Shown piece after piece: positions 60,904 through 64,000 of a stretch of DNA of 64,000 bases. Origin of the DNA: Ornithinibacillus caprae. GTDB lineage: Bacteria; Bacillota; Bacilli; Bacillales; Amphibacillaceae. The stretch lies in the NCBI RefSeq assembly GCF_009728145.1, contig NZ_WOCA01000007.1, forward strand, positions 62,001 to 126,000, read 5' to 3'. Made by a program: the position numbers and the translations under genes. Position 1 is the first letter of the stretch; each line of letters opens with the position of its first letter. The notes beneath the pieces were generated by a model, which did no database searches, had not been told where the DNA came from, and saw only the letters and a list, made by a program, of their open reading frames with translations.

Positions 60904-62427
60904 ATGAAAAAATTATCTATCATTAGCACCATGCTATTTATCACTTTATTTATTTCAGCATGTGGATTTTCTGATCCAGACTCAGATTCTACAGAAAAAG
61001 AAGGAAATGGTTATGAACTACTAACTGTTGCAAATCCAGCAGACATTACAACATTAGATCCACATAACAATAGTGTAATTACTACCTCTGCTGTACTTGT
61101 AAATATCTATAACAAGTTAGTAAAACGAGATGAAACAGGAGAGATTGTTTCTGATCTTGCTACTTCTTGGGAAAAAATTGATGATAATACATGGGAATTT
61201 AACTTAGAGCCAAACGTAACATTCCATAATGGAGATACGTTTACTGCTGAGGATGTAAAATTCTCTCTTGAACGTGTTGCAACCGATACAACACTACAAC
61301 AAAATTCAACATTTAGACAAATTGAAGAAGTAAATATTATCGATGACGCGACGGTACAAGTGGTGACAACAGAACCAGATCCACAGCTTCTAAGCCGGCT
61401 ATCTACACCTGCTGCAAGTATTCTTCCATCCACTTATTTCAACGAAGTTGGAGCTGACGAATTCTTCAATAACCCAGTAGGTACTGGTCCTTATGAATTT
61501 AGCACATGGGAACGTGATGACCATGTAGAGCTTGTTAAGTATGATGATTATTTTGAAGGTGAACCTAAATGGGAAACGGTACATTTCTCAGTCGTACCGG
61601 AAGATTCTACTCGTGTATCAGAATTATTAACAGATGGAATCGATATTGCATTCAACATTCCTACTGCAGACATGAACCGTATCAATGAAAATGATGGTAC
61701 ACATGTAGCTCTTGCACCAATCCAACGTGTTATACAATTATGGCTTTCTACTGAAGAGGGTGCAGCAACCGCTGATCCAGCTGTTAGAGAAGCAATTGAT
61801 TTAGCAATTGATAACCAAGTAATTATTGATGAAATTTTACTAGGTTCTGCAACTGCAACAAGAACACATGTAACACCAGGAAACTTCGGAGCAGATGAAT
61901 CATTATATGACACGTATCGTTATGACCCAGAACGAGCGAAGGAAGTCTTAGCAGAGTCTGGCTATGAAGATGGTGTCACTGTTGAGATTTCTGTGAATAA
62001 CTACTACACAGAGATGGCAGAGGTAGTTGTCGGAATGCTTGCAGAAGTTGGAATTACTGCTGACATTGAACTAATTGAACAAAGTCAGTTCGCAAACCGC
62101 CTGTTTAACGAAGACCTTCGTGAAGGAGTATTCGTTGGTTGGGGGAATGACATGTTTGATGGAAGTATTCTTGAACTTTTTAAAGAAGATAATGTAACTA
62201 GCTATTCGAATGAAAAAGTCGAAGAATTACTTGATGCTGCAGCATATAACATGGATGAAGAAGAAAGAGCGGCACAATACCAAGAAATTCAACAAATCTT
62301 TGCCGATGAACTTCCTGTAGTTTATCTATTCCAATTAGAGGGACGTTACGGTGTGAATGACCGCATCAATTATACACCTAGATTGGACGAGCTTTATTAT
62401 GTTGATGAGATTACTCTAAGTGAATAA
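60904..62427 (+). CDS. Extracellular solute-binding lipoprotein, family 5
   Basis: This is the receptor of the importer, 507 residues. A signal peptide ends at lipobox FISAC (about residues 16-20). The family signature runs through LATSWEKIDDNTWEFNLEPN and FHNGDTFTAEDVKFSLERV. The ATG at 60904 follows GGAGGAA. The ligand cannot be read; peptides, nickel chelates and opines are all known in SBP_bac_5. The mature part is very acidic. Confidence 0.92.
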   Translation: MKKLSIISTMLFITLFISACGFSDPDSDSTEKEGNGYELLTVANPADITTLDPHNNSVITTSAVLVNIYNKLVKRDETGEIVSDLATSWEKIDDNTWEFNLEPNVTFHNGDTFTAEDVKFSLERVATDTTLQQNSTFRQIEEVNIIDDATVQVVTTEPDPQLLSRLSTPAASILPSTYFNEVGADEFFNNPVGTGPYEFSTWERDDHVELVKYDDYFEGEPKWETVHFSVVPEDSTRVSELLTDGIDIAFNIPTADMNRINENDGTHVALAPIQRVIQLWLSTEEGAATADPAVREAIDLAIDNQVIIDEILLGSATATRTHVTPGNFGADESLYDTYRYDPERAKEVLAESGYEDGVTVEISVNNYYTEMAEVVVGMLAEVGITADIELIEQSQFANRLFNEDLREGVFVGWGNDMFDGSILELFKEDNVTSYSNEKVEELLDAAAYNMDEEERAAQYQEIQQIFADELPVVYLFQLEGRYGVNDRINYTPRLDELYYVDEITLSE

Positions 62428-62448
62428 TATTTTAAAGGAGGAATTCCA

Positions 62449-62889
62449 GTGACTCCAGCTATTTCTTTGTGGGAATCCTATATGGTTGAAACACTACTTG
62501 CTAAAGGAATGAGTAGCTCAACATTAATCAGCTATCTACAAAACGAAGATAGTAAAGCATTAAATGATTTTGATGACACGTTTGATTATGCAGAGTTAAT
62601 ACAAGCAAGTAATAAGGCAAACGCAACAATTATCGAGGCAATTCAATCAGATTATAGAATTAAATATGTATCTAAATTTGGGATTAAAAAACTTCTTGAT
62701 TTAAAATTTTCACTACAAGAAGGTACAAATTATCGAATGGAAGATGCAAAGTTCTATGACATTCCGTTGAATGAAGATCAACTTGAAACGTTGGAAAAGA
62801 TGTTTGAACCACATTGGAAGTTTATAAATAAGCGGCAAACAGAATCTGGTTATCTAGTTGATTTGCTACATGTAACCGAATTAGAATAA
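62449..62889 (+). CDS. Unknown protein in the importer operon
   Basis: I do not recognise this 146-residue soluble protein. It is mainly helical, acidic and lacks a signal peptide (LWESYMVETLLAKGMSSSTL at the start, KRQTESGYLVDLLHVTELE at the end). The GTG at 62449 follows AAAGGAGG, one of the strongest sites in the window. It lies 21 bp after the binding-protein gene and before the operon terminator, so it is made with the importer. It may regulate or assist it. Confidence 0.7.
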   Translation: MTPAISLWESYMVETLLAKGMSSSTLISYLQNEDSKALNDFDDTFDYAELIQASNKANATIIEAIQSDYRIKYVSKFGIKKLLDLKFSLQEGTNYRMEDAKFYDIPLNEDQLETLEKMFEPHWKFINKRQTESGYLVDLLHVTELE

Positions 62890-62900
62890 CGATTGAGTCA

Positions 62901-62950
62901 AGAGGCTGTCCAAAAGTCATGAAATTTGCTTTGGACAGACCTCTTTTTTA
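62901..62950 (+). terminator. Terminator of the importer operon
   Basis: AGAGGCTGTCCAAA pairs with TTTGGACAG..CCTCT around a 15-nt loop and is followed by six T. Confidence 0.85.
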
Positions 62951-62989
62951 TTGATAAAGTTAATTACTATTTTCCCTATGAGCAATTCA

Positions 62990-64000
62990 TTACTCCTTCT
63001 TCCAAACTTTGCGATAATCTACCCTTCCATTACTATCAAGTTTAATATTCATATATTGACTATTATTTGGCTCATACACCGTATGTGTCCGATGATTTAA
63101 AAAGAAGATAGCATGATTTGATTTTAAATAGTCTTCAATCGCAACATACATTTGCCATTGTCTAGTCGTATCATGAAGCTTTTTTAATGCAGAAACTTGT
63201 TGATCCACTTCATTTCTCATCTGTTCATTCAAACTTGGGTATATGGTTAGCTGACTGGATTGGATAGCTGTTAATACAGACAGTAAACGATCTTCTGTTA
63301 AAGCAATTCCAGCAACAACAATATCAAATTTATTCAACACTTGTGGATTCCCTAAATCTTGGGCATTAACTATTTCAACAGATGAAGAAATACCAGCTCT
63401 TTCAAGCTGACTTTGTAAAATCAAAGCCTCTCTTTTGTGATTCACACCTTCTCGGATTTGCTGAGCAGCAATTTGTAAAAACATATCTTCATTTACATTG
63501 TCATGTACTTTCGTTTTACTTGTCTTTTCCTTCGATCTTTCTGTTAAAAAACTATGTGCTACTGATTCGTTCTCATGATTACTATGAAGGCAAAATTCCT
63601 TCTCATCAATCAAATTACATAATAATCGACGATAATAAATATTTTTCAATGGGCCATCTTTTCGACAGTTAAACGTAATATAATCCGCCCCCTCCTCTTG
63701 TACTTTTATTCCCTTCCAAGATGAGTCTGGTGCTGACAATAGAAATGGGTGTGATTGATTGCCCACTAACTTCTCAGGCGTTTTTATAATCTCGATTCGA
63801 TCTAACCATGGCCGATATCCATAGTAATCTAAAAATACATCAAGTTGAACTTTCTCTTGGTCATGCCTTGTTAATTGATAAGGTCCACTTCCGATTGGTT
63901 TTTTTCGAAAATTGATTTCGTTTTGTTCGACCATTTCTATTGGAATAATGGATGCTTTCATAGTTGCTAAATATCTGGGGAATAGATAATCTGTTTCCTT
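62990..64000 (-). CDS. SgrR-like regulator, C-terminal solute-binding part (partial)
   Basis: The visible 337 residues form the C-terminal part of a protein with a family-5 solute-binding domain: PIGSGPYQLTRHDQEKVQLDV, then DYYGYRPWLDRIEII. It has no signal peptide in view. Proteins with this half and an N-terminal helix-turn-helix are SgrR-type regulators. The frame stays open to base 64000, so the N-terminus is outside. It faces the importer operon and may sense the same ligand. Confidence 0.8.
   Translation of the reverse strand, partial: KETDYLFPRYLATMKASIIPIEMVEQNEINFRKKPIGSGPYQLTRHDQEKVQLDVFLDYYGYRPWLDRIEIIKTPEKLVGNQSHPFLLSAPDSSWKGIKVQEEGADYITFNCRKDGPLKNIYYRRLLCNLIDEKEFCLHSNHENESVAHSFLTERSKEKTSKTKVHDNVNEDMFLQIAAQQIREGVNHKREALILQSQLERAGISSSVEIVNAQDLGNPQVLNKFDIVVAGIALTEDRLLSVLTAIQSSQLTIYPSLNEQMRNEVDQQVSALKKLHDTTRQWQMYVAIEDYLKSNHAIFFLNHRTHTVYEPNNSQYMNIKLDSNGRVDYRKVWKKE

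Overview
The window is chromosomal DNA from a low-GC, spore-forming Firmicute of the Bacillaceae. The evidence is AT-rich codon use, GGAGG-type ribosome binding sites with frequent TTG and GTG starts, a SAM-I riboswitch, a sigma-W-like promoter before a yuaF-floT pair, an sppA-sppI pair, and spore genes (CotF-like coat protein, SspL-like and CsgA-like proteins). The mix of genes and intergenic minisatellites suggests a halotolerant genus such as Oceanobacillus or Virgibacillus, but this is an inference and not a species call. No rRNA, tRNA, CRISPR array, prophage or intact insertion sequence was seen.

Layout. 1-7300: a LnrLMN-like ABC exporter (permease cut by the window edge), a CtaG-like membrane protein, a NarL-type response regulator with its histidine kinase, an N-carbamoyl amino-acid hydrolase, and a divergent SDR. 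7390-7760: a compact type I toxin-antitoxin locus with a 28-residue toxin. 7900-13800: RibD-like reductase, lipoprotein, Nudix protein, a Clp-N/GNAT fusion behind a 21-bp minisatellite, a small haem-copper-oxidase-like membrane protein, Maf and a DMT exporter. 13800-19000: DHA2 exporter, alpha/beta hydrolase, VOC protein, the first 52-bp array and the sspL-csgA pair. 19100-29300: LRR-TraB lipoprotein, acyl-CoA ligase, CotF-like protein, sppA-sppI, a PC4-like protein, an exonuclease and a giant membrane protein. 29500-38300: P-type calcium ATPase behind a long structured leader, SAM riboswitch with yxjG/H-type methionine synthase, aminotransferase-serA operon and a YpiP-like methyltransferase. 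38400-49000: HD hydrolase, YdeI-like protein, ArsR/flavin reductase pair, a C45 amidohydrolase, an alpha/beta hydrolase that has lost its start next to a dispersed repeat, the second 52-bp array, HAD, SDR and a second DHA2 exporter. 49000-56800: NRDE protein, HEPN-like/CBS protein, GDPD, CsaA, yuaF-floT, a DUF819 protein and an aldo/keto reductase. 56800-64000: a complete peptide/nickel-type ABC importer with an extra unknown gene, facing an SgrR-like regulator cut by the window edge.

The region is unusually rich in repeats that are not insertion sequences: two 52-bp tandem arrays of one family 27 kb apart, a 21-bp array of about 31 copies, a degenerate 20-bp array, about five copies of a dispersed 50-100-bp two-hairpin element, a perfect 43-nt palindrome, and a shared structured motif on both sides of the SAM-riboswitch gene. 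The best candidates for new biology are the structured leader of the P-type ATPase, the toxin-antitoxin locus, and the two 52-bp hairpin arrays.
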